From a virus, in the IMG/VR virus record IMGVR_UViG_3300045999_004732, positions 1-26,822 of that record: a stretch of DNA of 26,822 nt; one strand, written 5' to 3'. The translations under genes and the position numbers were made by a program. The first letter of the stretch is position 1; each line of letters opens with the position of its first letter. Below the pieces are notes generated by a model. It was not told the DNA's origin and did not search any database. It saw only the letters and a program-made list of their open reading frames with translations. Positions 19,312 to 26,822 of the stretch are shown here, piece after piece.

Positions 19312-20192
19312 TGGTAATATTTAACATAGGTAATAAGCAGATTAAGTATAATTATCCTGAGACGGCTTCGGATATTACATTGGAACAATATATCTACTTT
19401 GCAAAGTTCCTTTTGCCTGAGCATCCAAAGGTTGAATTGGAAGCCATTCAATACATGAATGAACGGGACGCGGTTTATCAAAAGATTTTACCGTATGCAA
19501 AGAAGTTGAAGGTTTATACAAAAAACGCTGAGCAAATAGACCTTGTTTACGACTTAGGCAAAATACTGCAAGAACAGGAAGTAAAGGATAATGTACGTCG
19601 TTTTCTTCCACCTTTGATTGAACAATGGAATGAACTTGATAAAGAACTTACAACACGGTTGGAAATCATGGACGAGGTCTGGGAGGCAAATGTCCGTTAT
19701 CCATACATGGCAAAGGTAGTTAACTATTTTACAGGCATTCCTTTAGATGCTTGCTTTGGCAAAGTGGCAGATAGCTTAGAATTAAAATACCTTGTTTACA
19801 TTTACGGTAAGATAATGAATGCCATTAACACGCCAACGGAAACAAAGTATAAACAACTGTACGATTTTAATGGTAAGGTTTACACCCTTCCAGAAAGGTT
19901 AATGGAAAAATCAACGCTCCTTGAATTTACAATGGCGGCTCAATATGACAAGGCAATGAACCAAGTGAAAAACGGTGAACCTGAGGGATTACTTAACATC
20001 ATGGCTGTTCTTCTTAAACCATTGAGCGAAGATTACAGCGACGAAATATTTGAGCAAAACAAAGTCGACTTTTTACAAATGTCCTTGCAAACATCATACG
20101 AGGTTGCTTTTTTTTTGACCAAGTTAAGCGAGAAATTTACCTTAGATTTGCAGACCTCTATGCTTCAAAGGGCGATGGAAAATCTCAATTAG
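19311..20192 (+). CDS. Tail assembly chaperone-like protein, zero-frame product
   Basis: This 293-residue, mostly helical protein precedes tail genes. Its end overlaps a second open frame (-1) that extends to 20389 and carries a LNEKYGWYLTIKKVAESG segment. That layout is the hallmark of tail assembly chaperones (lambda gpG/gpGT), in which a fraction of ribosomes shifts -1 to make a longer protein that recruits the tape measure protein. I recognise the arrangement, not the sequence family of the first half. It begins with a beta-rich segment (VIFNIGNKQIKYNYPE) and ends with SEKFTLDLQTSML. Slippery T9 lies 26 codons before the stop. Confidence 0.6.
   Translation: MVIFNIGNKQIKYNYPETASDITLEQYIYFAKFLLPEHPKVELEAIQYMNERDAVYQKILPYAKKLKVYTKNAEQIDLVYDLGKILQEQEVKDNVRRFLPPLIEQWNELDKELTTRLEIMDEVWEANVRYPYMAKVVNYFTGIPLDACFGKVADSLELKYLVYIYGKIMNAINTPTETKYKQLYDFNGKVYTLPERLMEKSTLLEFTMAAQYDKAMNQVKNGEPEGLLNIMAVLLKPLSEDYSDEIFEQNKVDFLQMSLQTSYEVAFFLTKLSEKFTLDLQTSMLQRAMENLN
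20108..20117 (+). other. Candidate -1 frameshift site, T9
   Basis: Nine T (20108-20116), read GCT TTT TTT TTG, contain the slippery heptamer T TTT TTT. After a -1 slip the frame continues GAC CAA GTT and stays open until TGA at 20387-20389. Confidence 0.6.
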
Positions 20193-20389
20193 CAAGTGAA
20201 AGGCTTAATGAAAAATACGGTTGGTACTTGACAATTAAGAAAGTGGCTGAGTCAGGATTGTTTAATTTAAGCGGTTATACACCGATGGAATCAGCAGAAA
20301 AAGCAAAATTGTATCAGGTCTTTCAATACCTTGCATCAAAGGCAGCAGAAGAAAAGGTCATCGATGATATATCTAAAAGCAAAAAATGA
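20114..20389 (+). CDS. Frame -1 extension of the chaperone-like protein
   Basis: The -1 frame from the T9 site encodes 91 residues, including LNEKYGWYLTIKKVAESG, TPMESAEKAKLYQVFQYL and a basic end. It has no ATG, GTG or TTG start before the KYGW segment, so a frameshift from the 19311 frame is the simplest way to express it. The fusion would be about 359 residues. The stop TGA overlaps the ATG of the next gene (20386) by four bases, the coupling used by most genes here, which indicates that ribosomes really reach this stop. The KYGW-x-L pattern resembles the T part of chaperone pairs in Bacteroidota phages. Confidence 0.6.
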   Translation, partial: FDQVKREIYLRFADLYASKGDGKSQLASERLNEKYGWYLTIKKVAESGLFNLSGYTPMESAEKAKLYQVFQYLASKAAEEKVIDDISKSKK

Positions 20390-20841
20390 GTTTAGTTCAA
20401 TTAGCAAATATATTCGAAGCAGCCACCGACGCCGTAAACGGGTTAAACGGCTTTTCCTTTGGCTGGGCATCAGACCGCGTCCGTTCTCAAATATATACGG
20501 AAGAAGGCGAAAATAATACAAACATATTTCCACGGGTATTCTTTGCCGTGCCAACCTTGACAAACAATCCAGTCACTCGAAGGGACACCTATCAAGTGAC
20601 TTTGTTTTTTGATGACCTTTTAGGCTACGATGAAAACGGGGACGTTGATACAACTTTACAGATAACCAAGTGGTCAAACTTGATTGCCTTTGCTGAGAGG
20701 TTTATTTTGGAATTAGGTACAACGAAAACAACCAACAGTATTCCAGACCAAGTAAATCTTGTTTTAGATTCCTTTACGTCAATACAAAGATTGATAACCG
20801 TGCAAGCTACTTTTAATATTTCAATCAAAAGCGAATGTTAG
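20386..20841 (+). CDS. Tail completion/terminator-like protein
   Basis: This 151-residue protein shows alternating strands and helices with a QVTLFFDDLLGYDENGDVD segment (about 64-82) and a final VQATFNISIKSEC strand. Size, position before the HK97-gp10-like protein and the alpha/beta pattern resemble minor tail or head-tail connector proteins. I do not recognise a defined family, and the call rests largely on context. It overlaps the next gene by seven bases. Confidence 0.6.
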   Translation: MSLVQLANIFEAATDAVNGLNGFSFGWASDRVRSQIYTEEGENNTNIFPRVFFAVPTLTNNPVTRRDTYQVTLFFDDLLGYDENGDVDTTLQITKWSNLIAFAERFILELGTTKTTNSIPDQVNLVLDSFTSIQRLITVQATFNISIKSEC

Positions 20842-21365
20842 AAGGGTTACAAAAGTTAGCGGATGACATTAGTATTTTAGCCATTACCGTGGTTGCCAAT
20901 GAATGGAGGGCACAAGGGCATGAGTTATCAGGGTCGGCGGTGAAACAAATGGAAACGGTAATAAGGGAGGAAATTGCAACCATTGTCATTGAAGGATATG
21001 TTCCTGATTACATGGCGATAAATAACTCAGGGGTAAAGTCTGACAGAATACCTTATTACCCAGGCAGCGGAAGAAAAACAAGTAAGTACATTGACGGCTT
21101 AATTGATTACGTTAAAAGGCGAATGGGGAAAAGTGACAAAGAGGCAAAGGGCATAGCTTTTGCTATTGCATCAAAGCATAAATTAGAAGGAATGCCAACA
21201 AAGAATAGTGTTATCAAGCATTCAAAGACGGGAAGAAGAACGGGTTTTATAGAAATAGCACTTGAAAAAAGTAGTCCAAAGTTTATTGAGTTAATTGAGA
21301 ATGCCATTACTTTTAGCGTTGAGGCAACTATTGAAAGTTATTACAAATCAATATTAAACAGATGA
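20835..21365 (+). CDS. Head-tail connector / HK97 gp10-like protein (putative)
   Basis: This 176-residue protein is basic, with long helices, a RIPYYPGSGRKTSKYIDGLIDYVKRR region (about 74-99) and a C-terminal ENAITFSVEATIESYY helix. Short phage proteins with a terminal strand-helix of this type and a basic loop occur as neck or tail-completion proteins. It overlaps genes on both sides by four to seven bases. The assignment is inferred from context and is not secure. Confidence 0.55.
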   Translation: MLEGLQKLADDISILAITVVANEWRAQGHELSGSAVKQMETVIREEIATIVIEGYVPDYMAINNSGVKSDRIPYYPGSGRKTSKYIDGLIDYVKRRMGKSDKEAKGIAFAIASKHKLEGMPTKNSVIKHSKTGRRTGFIEIALEKSSPKFIELIENAITFSVEATIESYYKSILNR

Positions 21366-22570
21366 GTTACACGATAAATCCAGACACATTATCAAGCCTT
21401 CTTTATCCTGTTTCTTATCGCAGCCTTGAGCCTTCGGCGGTTGTTCAGCAGCAAGTCGATGTTTACGTTGGTGGAAGCTTTGCGGGTTCTTTTCTTGCCG
21501 CTCAAACGGGAACAAGTGGAAGCAGTGCGGTCTTTGATACCAATATCCAAAGCTTTCTTTATTCCGACGTTGCACCATTGACAGGCAGCAAAACAAGTTT
21601 CTTTGGAACGCTTGATACTTATTCCTTAACAACGAATACAGATGTTATAAAGTCCGTGTTTTGCGTATCAAAGAACCAAACGGTATCAAGTGCGGGCTTT
21701 CTTGTTACATCAACCGCAAGTCAATTTAGTTCAACTGGCTTTGTTATTCCTTCCCAGTTTTACGGGGACGATAACGACTTTAATCTAAGCGACTTTTATC
21801 AACCGTCGGCAAATCCTTTTAGATTCCTTACCACGAATAACCAAGACAGGCGATGCAATGAGGACGGGAATATATTCCTTTCATTTGTTGGCAAAGGGGT
21901 AAATGCTGGAAGGTTTTTGTTTTACACCAAATCAGGCTCAAGCGCGGAAACGATTGTTGACTTTGTTGTTTCCTCAGCAAACAATGATTTATATTCATTG
22001 TCCGTTGGTGCAGCTAATATATTTGGAAGCAGTGCCATTTTTCACATGGGTAATTTCCCCGCGTCTCCAAGTGCTTATGATTATTATTCCGTGTCCGTTG
22101 GTTCATACGATGGAAATTATACGCAGCGTTCAGAAAGTATTGATATTTTTCTTGAGCCAAACTGCAACGATAACATTGATTTGCATTGGTTCGGAAAATA
22201 TGGCGGTGCGGAAAGTTACCAATTTCGCGGATTAATACAAGACTTGCAAAACGCCAATGCGGACATAATCAATATTTCGCAGCCGTGGAACGTGGCAGCA
22301 AGTCCAAAGGCAAACAGTTATGATAAAACAATCATTAAGACAAATCAAAGGGTAAACAAACGAAAGCAAGTTAAATGTAGTATTCCACATGAGGACGCTT
22401 TATATATTGCCTCAATGTTTTATTCCCCTGAGGTGTACATCATTGAGAATGGTAAGTATGTAAATGTTACTATTTCCAACGCGGAAACATTTACAGATAA
22501 CAACAGGGCAACAGATATCGAAGTATCTTTTGAAATTACATACCCAAATAAACCAACCGCCCAGTTATGA
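21362..22570 (+). CDS. Phage tail protein (beta-rich, 402 residues)
   Basis: This protein is strongly beta-rich and serine/threonine-rich in its first 300 residues. Its C-terminus contains DKTIIKTNQRVNKRKQVK, then DALYIASMFYSPEVYI and VTISNAETFTDNN, ending with VSFEITYPNKP. This C-terminal pattern occurs in Bacteroidota siphophage proteins encoded beside the tape measure gene. It is probably a component of the tail tube, distal tail or baseplate. No signal peptide or membrane segment is present. Overlaps: ATGA with the gene on each side. Confidence 0.66.
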   Translation: MSYTINPDTLSSLLYPVSYRSLEPSAVVQQQVDVYVGGSFAGSFLAAQTGTSGSSAVFDTNIQSFLYSDVAPLTGSKTSFFGTLDTYSLTTNTDVIKSVFCVSKNQTVSSAGFLVTSTASQFSSTGFVIPSQFYGDDNDFNLSDFYQPSANPFRFLTTNNQDRRCNEDGNIFLSFVGKGVNAGRFLFYTKSGSSAETIVDFVVSSANNDLYSLSVGAANIFGSSAIFHMGNFPASPSAYDYYSVSVGSYDGNYTQRSESIDIFLEPNCNDNIDLHWFGKYGGAESYQFRGLIQDLQNANADIINISQPWNVAASPKANSYDKTIIKTNQRVNKRKQVKCSIPHEDALYIASMFYSPEVYIIENGKYVNVTISNAETFTDNNRATDIEVSFEITYPNKPTAQL

Positions 22571-25002
22571 TAAAATTATTTATAGGCGGTCAAGAAGTAG
22601 ATTTAAACCAAAACGAGGTCAACGTAACCATTGATTATTCGATTGAAAACATTGAACTCGGAAACATATCGGGTGCTCATTCAAAAAGAAATGTAACTCT
22701 TCCAGCAACAAAGACAAACGTAAACATATTTCAAAATATAACCGACGCTGGGGCGATTGTAACCAATGCTTACAAGTTATTATCTGCAAGGCTCGAAGCC
22801 GACGGCGTTCCAATTCTCACAGGAAAAGCAAGGCTGGAGGGAGCAGATTTACTGGCAATCAATTCAGGTTTCGTTGCCTCAAATTTCAAGGTATCATTGA
22901 TTGGAAACAATGCAGATTGGTTTTCCGACGTGGGTAATATCCTTGTAAGGGATTTGGGTTGGAGTACAATTGAGGTAAGTGAAACAACGGTAAAGGCAAA
23001 TTACAATCCTGTTACGGCTGAGTATTGCTTCATCTTGATGAAGTGGAAGGCATGGGAAAACGAAACATACATTTTATACAATGAGTTAAGTCCAGCCATT
23101 TTCATTTGGCAAATATTGGAAAAGGCTTTTGCAAACAAGGGTTATCAATTAAATAGCATTTTTAAAACCGATCCTTTTAACCGTTTGATTATTCCAATGG
23201 GTTTAAACCTTGACGCGGATTACATTAAGGACTTTGTAAACCTCAGGGCTTCCAACCCAACGCCTTCAAGTTTTGTTTATTCGGCTGGTGATTACGGGAC
23301 GGTTGATATTACATTCACCGATGAAACAACGTCACCGAACTTTGACACAGGCGGCAATTACACAGGCGGCGTTTATACCGTTCCAATAAATGCCTTGTAT
23401 GACATTGCGGCTGAGTTAAATGTAACCTTAACGGCTTCCATTGGTGATATAAACCAATTTGCAGAGCTTATTTTGTTCTTTGAAGTCAATGGAAACAATG
23501 TTTCAACCTATGATTTAACCAATGAAACAAGCCTAAATGATTCAATTCTCCTTGAATTTCTTGGCGATTTAGTGGCAACCGATACCGTGAAACTTAGATT
23601 GAGATACGAAAATGTTACATTTAGTTTAAATATTGCGGGTTCTTTGTCGGTTGTCGCAGAAAAAGAGGGCTTGGAAACAGGCGAAACGGTGAACCTTCAA
23701 TACATTATACCTATTTCATGGTACGTTCGGGACATTATAGCAGATTTAACCACCGTTTTTAATCTTGCATGGGAGACAGACGTATTAAATAAGCAAGTGT
23801 ACGCATATCCCAAAGACGATTATACAATAAGGTATCGGGCAAATAGCACAGGAGCGGCAAGCCTTACAAGTTTTGACGGGTTCTTTAAAGGCTCAAACAA
23901 GTACGATTTAAATACGCGTGACATTGATGGCTCAGACTTTCAAGTTTTAGACGGCTACAAATCAAGTCAAGTGTTGGCATACGCCACAGATGACGATACG
24001 ACGAACAAGGAAGAAGAAAGAAGAGGGGTAAATATTTACTCAGGCGGTTACAACTTCCCTCAGGATAGATTTGAAAACGGTATTGAATTTATTTATACAA
24101 AGTTCTTCGCAAAAGCCATTCACATTAACGACGTCGAAATAACATCAGGAGGAACATACGGGGCACAAATGCCACTTGTCTTTGGTGACGATTATAACAC
24201 GGTCACCGATGCTGAACCAAATTATAACCTTGCGCCTCGTTTGCTTTATTACGCTGGAAGGCGTGCGGGGTTAGATGGCTATGTAAGATTATTTGATGAG
24301 ACAAGTTCAGCGGCTTCGGCTTTTGATTTTCCTGCCGCCTTCATGGTAAATTACAATGACCCGAGCGGTGCAGATTTTAATTTATCATTTAGCGACGAGG
24401 TTACAAATTACACAAACGTAATGCAAGGCGTTTTTAAAACCTTTCATCTCCAGACTTACAAGCGAATAGAACTTGGCAAAGTTTACACGACGTTTGCGAA
24501 ATGGAAACCAAAGGATATAACGCAGCTTTCATTCAGGCGCAAGGGAATCATTGGTTCATCTAACTTTATTATTCAAAGTTTGGAGTACAATCCAAAATCC
24601 AATAGCCCAGCCAAAACGGTTTTATTATACGACGAAAAGCCAAACGAAAACGATTTGACAAAAGTTGTCAACACAATTACACTTGCTGGGGCTTCGCCTC
24701 AATCAGGAACGGTAACAGGATCTGGCAGCGGCTTAGTAGGTGCAAATGGGGCAACGGTTAATATTCAATTATCTTACACGCCGTTCCTTAACTCAATGAC
24801 AAACGTATTGGTACTTGCGCCTAACTCGGGTATCACTCAGGTAAGTAACACAAATGCAAATGTACTTGTATTCATGAACGGGCAAAAGTTAATACCAACC
24901 GTTCAATATATCATTGGTGGTTCAACCATTGGAATAAATGCAAACACTCATTACGATGGGGCAAATTATGAAGTAGTTGTAAACGGTGTAACAAAAGGAT
25001 AA
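22567..25002 (+). CDS. Large phage tail / tail-tip protein (811 residues)
   Basis: The start MIKLFIGGQEVDLNQNEVNV and the segment SGAHSKRNVTLPATKTNVNIF (about 38-58) match a tail-protein family of Bacteroidota phages in which a short N-terminal region precedes a long beta-rich body. The C-terminal 100 residues are of a different kind: a serine/glycine-rich stretch (TVTGSGSGLVGANGATVN), then VFMNGQKLIPTVQYIIGG, the 'F-V-N-G-x-x-L...Y-x-I-x-G' motif frequent in tail-fibre and receptor-binding regions. It may therefore be a tail-tip protein that touches the host surface. It precedes rather than follows the tape measure gene. Confidence 0.7.
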   Translation: MIKLFIGGQEVDLNQNEVNVTIDYSIENIELGNISGAHSKRNVTLPATKTNVNIFQNITDAGAIVTNAYKLLSARLEADGVPILTGKARLEGADLLAINSGFVASNFKVSLIGNNADWFSDVGNILVRDLGWSTIEVSETTVKANYNPVTAEYCFILMKWKAWENETYILYNELSPAIFIWQILEKAFANKGYQLNSIFKTDPFNRLIIPMGLNLDADYIKDFVNLRASNPTPSSFVYSAGDYGTVDITFTDETTSPNFDTGGNYTGGVYTVPINALYDIAAELNVTLTASIGDINQFAELILFFEVNGNNVSTYDLTNETSLNDSILLEFLGDLVATDTVKLRLRYENVTFSLNIAGSLSVVAEKEGLETGETVNLQYIIPISWYVRDIIADLTTVFNLAWETDVLNKQVYAYPKDDYTIRYRANSTGAASLTSFDGFFKGSNKYDLNTRDIDGSDFQVLDGYKSSQVLAYATDDDTTNKEEERRGVNIYSGGYNFPQDRFENGIEFIYTKFFAKAIHINDVEITSGGTYGAQMPLVFGDDYNTVTDAEPNYNLAPRLLYYAGRRAGLDGYVRLFDETSSAASAFDFPAAFMVNYNDPSGADFNLSFSDEVTNYTNVMQGVFKTFHLQTYKRIELGKVYTTFAKWKPKDITQLSFRRKGIIGSSNFIIQSLEYNPKSNSPAKTVLLYDEKPNENDLTKVVNTITLAGASPQSGTVTGSGSGLVGANGATVNIQLSYTPFLNSMTNVLVLAPNSGITQVSNTNANVLVFMNGQKLIPTVQYIIGGSTIGINANTHYDGANYEVVVNGVTKG

Positions 25003-25217
25003 TGGAAGATAAAAAGGCATTAGGCAAAAAGATATTTCTTGAATTTTATTCTTCCTTCATTCTTGACGATGAAATTGAGGAAACAGGGCGCGTGTTTTAC
25101 CTTGCTCAAAAGGCTTCAATGATTCATTTAAATTTGATACGCGGTGTTTTGCAAAACGATGAATATATTATTAATATGGCATACCTCAAAGATGTCATTA
25201 ATAAAATAAAAATATAA
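25002..25217 (+). CDS. Small protein before the tape measure gene
   Basis: This 71-residue, helical acidic protein begins MEDKKALGKKIFLEFYSSF. It sits between the large tail protein and the tape measure gene and shares one base with each neighbour's start or stop. No family recognised; it may be an assembly helper, judging from position only. Confidence 0.62.
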   Translation: MEDKKALGKKIFLEFYSSFILDDEIEETGRVFYLAQKASMIHLNLIRGVLQNDEYIINMAYLKDVINKIKI

Positions 25218-26822
25218 TGGCTGAAAAGGTAATAGGTTTTAAAATCCAGATAGAAGGATTAGCGGGAACGATTGAAACGGCAACGCAATTAAAAAGGCAG
25301 ATTGCTGAGTTAAATTCCGAATTAAAAAAGACCTCGGACGTTGACGAAATCAAGAAACTTGAAAAAAAGTTAGTCGATTTAAAAGCCGCTCAGTCACTTG
25401 TTAACGATGTTACACGTGAACAAATAAAGCTAAGAAAGGAAGAAATCGCGGGCATTGATAAAAGCGAAGGGGCTTACCGCCGTTTATCAAAGGAATTAAA
25501 TGACCAGCGGAAAAGATACAAGGATTTAGCGGCCGCAGAACAGGAATCAAGTCAGGAGGCAAAAGATTTATTAGTATCAATCAATGCTTTAGATAAAAAA
25601 TTAAAGGGAATTGACGCAACCGTTGGACAATTTCAAAGGAATGTTGGAGGTTATACCGAGGCATTGGGGCAATTCTTCCCAAAGTTAGGCGGTACAGTTG
25701 GACAAGTATCTGGTTTAATTGGTGGTTTATCTCAGGGAATAACAGGGTTAAGCGCAACAACGGGAGCGTTTAATAAATCCTTAGGGGCGATTGGAATAGC
25801 TTTAACCGTTTTTAGTGGCATAAGTGAAATATTTCAAAGTATAAATGAATCTGTTGCTGAAACAAAAGAGTTATCTAATCAAGTAGGCGCATTTACTGGA
25901 GCAACTGGAAATGTATTAAGTGACTTTGTAAGCAAGTCAAAAGCAATATCAACGACATATAAAAAGGATGTCAATGAGATAACAATAGCAGCCAACAGCG
26001 CAAGTAAAGCATTAGGAATAAGTTTTAGCGAGGCTTTAGATGCAGTTGAAATAGGATTCAGAAAAGGCGCGGATTCAAACGGCGAATTTTTAGACAACCT
26101 TCGGGAATACCCTACGCAATTTGCAGCCGCTGGATTAAGTATAAAAGACTATTTAGCCATTGCAATTTCAGCAGCTAATCAAGGTATTTATTCAGATAAA
26201 GGTTTAGACGTTGTTAAGGAATTTGGATTAAGAATTAGAGAACAAACAAAGACTTCAAAGGATGCTTTGGTTGGTGCTTTTGGCGAAGAATTTACAGGAG
26301 AATTATTTGAGAATTTAAATAACGGTTCAATCACAACCGCAGAAGCTTTAGCGCGTGTTAGTGGTAAAATGGGCGATACCTCAGTTGCTGGGAATAAATT
26401 ACAAACCGTAATTGCAGATGTTTTTGGCGCGGCTGGTGAAGATGCTGGATTGGCTTACATTTTATCATTAGAAAAAATATTAAAAAATACAGACGAGGTC
26501 ACAAAGTCGACTAATAAATATCAGACGCAACAAGAAATATTATTCCAAACGAATTTAGAATTAGAACAAAGTCAGTCGGAACTAAACGAATCATTTACAA
26601 AATTTGGTGGAGAATTTACTATTATTTCATCTAAGGCTAAAATATTTTTTAACAATTTATTAGGTGGTTTAATTGATTTGGCAAATGAATTTCCAGCAAC
26701 CTTAAAAGCTATGGGGGCTGGTTTGACAACCTTTTTTACAACTGGAAGTATATCTCAGGCTTTAAAAGTTAATAGGGATGTATTTAGAGCCGAAAAACAA
26801 AAGATAGATAAAGAGGATAAAT
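25217..26822 (+). CDS. Tape measure protein, N-terminal part (cut by window end)
   Basis: An open frame starts MAEKVIGFKIQIEGLAGTIE and runs to the end of the window without a stop (535 codons seen). The first 150 residues are a charged coiled coil (IAELNSELKK, KKLEKKLVDL, QRKRYKDLAAAEQES), followed by KKLKGIDATVGQFQRNVGGY, a feature of Bacteroidota tape measure proteins. A glycine-rich hydrophobic zone (about 155-215, GGTVGQVSGLIGGLSQG) and a long helical part follow. It sets tail length and forms the tube's inner filament. The start shares one base with the preceding stop (TAATG). Confidence 0.9.
   Translation, partial: MAEKVIGFKIQIEGLAGTIETATQLKRQIAELNSELKKTSDVDEIKKLEKKLVDLKAAQSLVNDVTREQIKLRKEEIAGIDKSEGAYRRLSKELNDQRKRYKDLAAAEQESSQEAKDLLVSINALDKKLKGIDATVGQFQRNVGGYTEALGQFFPKLGGTVGQVSGLIGGLSQGITGLSATTGAFNKSLGAIGIALTVFSGISEIFQSINESVAETKELSNQVGAFTGATGNVLSDFVSKSKAISTTYKKDVNEITIAANSASKALGISFSEALDAVEIGFRKGADSNGEFLDNLREYPTQFAAAGLSIKDYLAIAISAANQGIYSDKGLDVVKEFGLRIREQTKTSKDALVGAFGEEFTGELFENLNNGSITTAEALARVSGKMGDTSVAGNKLQTVIADVFGAAGEDAGLAYILSLEKILKNTDEVTKSTNKYQTQQEILFQTNLELEQSQSELNESFTKFGGEFTIISSKAKIFFNNLLGGLIDLANEFPATLKAMGAGLTTFFTTGSISQALKVNRDVFRAEKQKIDKEDK

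Noticed and set aside
20331-20516. Short plus-strand frame at the junction of the chaperone extension and the next gene
   Set aside because: It overlaps two better-supported frames linked by an ATGA overlap, and its arginine-rich translation is typical of an out-of-frame shadow.
25879-26097. Antisense frame within the tape measure gene
   Set aside because: It lies wholly inside a clear coding frame and shows no independent signal.

Overview
This window is part of a tailed double-stranded DNA bacteriophage genome, or a prophage, of siphovirus type, whose host is probably a member of the Bacteroidota (Flavobacteriia, Chitinophagia or a relative). Four things support this. Genes are tightly packed, often overlapping by ATGA or TAATG. 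Start codons follow A-rich leaders without Shine-Dalgarno sequences. Promoter boxes of the Bacteroidota type (TAnnTTTG) are present. Several protein families resemble those I know from Bacteroidota phages. No integrase, ribosomal gene or host metabolic gene is visible.

Layout: 1-1463 (+) is the end of a late region, with a holin-like protein, an unknown protein and an N-acetylmuramoyl-L-alanine amidase. 1546-13002 (-) is a long early/middle region on the opposite strand. Read in its own direction from 13002, it starts with a cluster of Leu-type tRNA-like sequences and a methyltransferase. A replication-initiation block (winged-helix protein, HTH initiator, accessory protein) follows. Next comes a long array of small genes with an OB-like protein, a PD-(D/E)XK nuclease, a DUF5664-type nucleotide hydrolase, a dCTP deaminase and several tiny membrane proteins. 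The region ends with a RadC-like protein, a membrane-anchored glucosaminidase-like protein, a membrane protein and a RuvC-like resolvase. Intrinsic terminators divide this region into units. Four of the units start with the same promoter-like element.

13060-26822 (+) is the divergent rightward unit: SSB, small proteins, a glycosyltransferase, a ParB-like protein, an ABC-ATPase/GNAT pair in two frames, a DUF5681 small-terminase-like protein, a DUF4406 protein and the large terminase. The tail module follows: a chaperone-like frameshift pair, tail-completion-like proteins, two large tail proteins and a tape measure protein cut by the window end. No portal or major capsid gene lies between terminase and tail genes, so the head genes must be outside this window.

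The most notable signals are two probable -1 frameshifts at nine-base homopolymers (A9 at 16415-16423 and T9 at 20108-20116), each joining two open frames into one product; a promoter-like element repeated four times with an exact 33-base phase; a terminator hairpin in the leader of the replication block that looks like an attenuator; and a cluster of unusual tRNA-like sequences. If the genome is circular, the two transcription units diverge near 13005-13067 and converge on the hairpin at 1472-1493.
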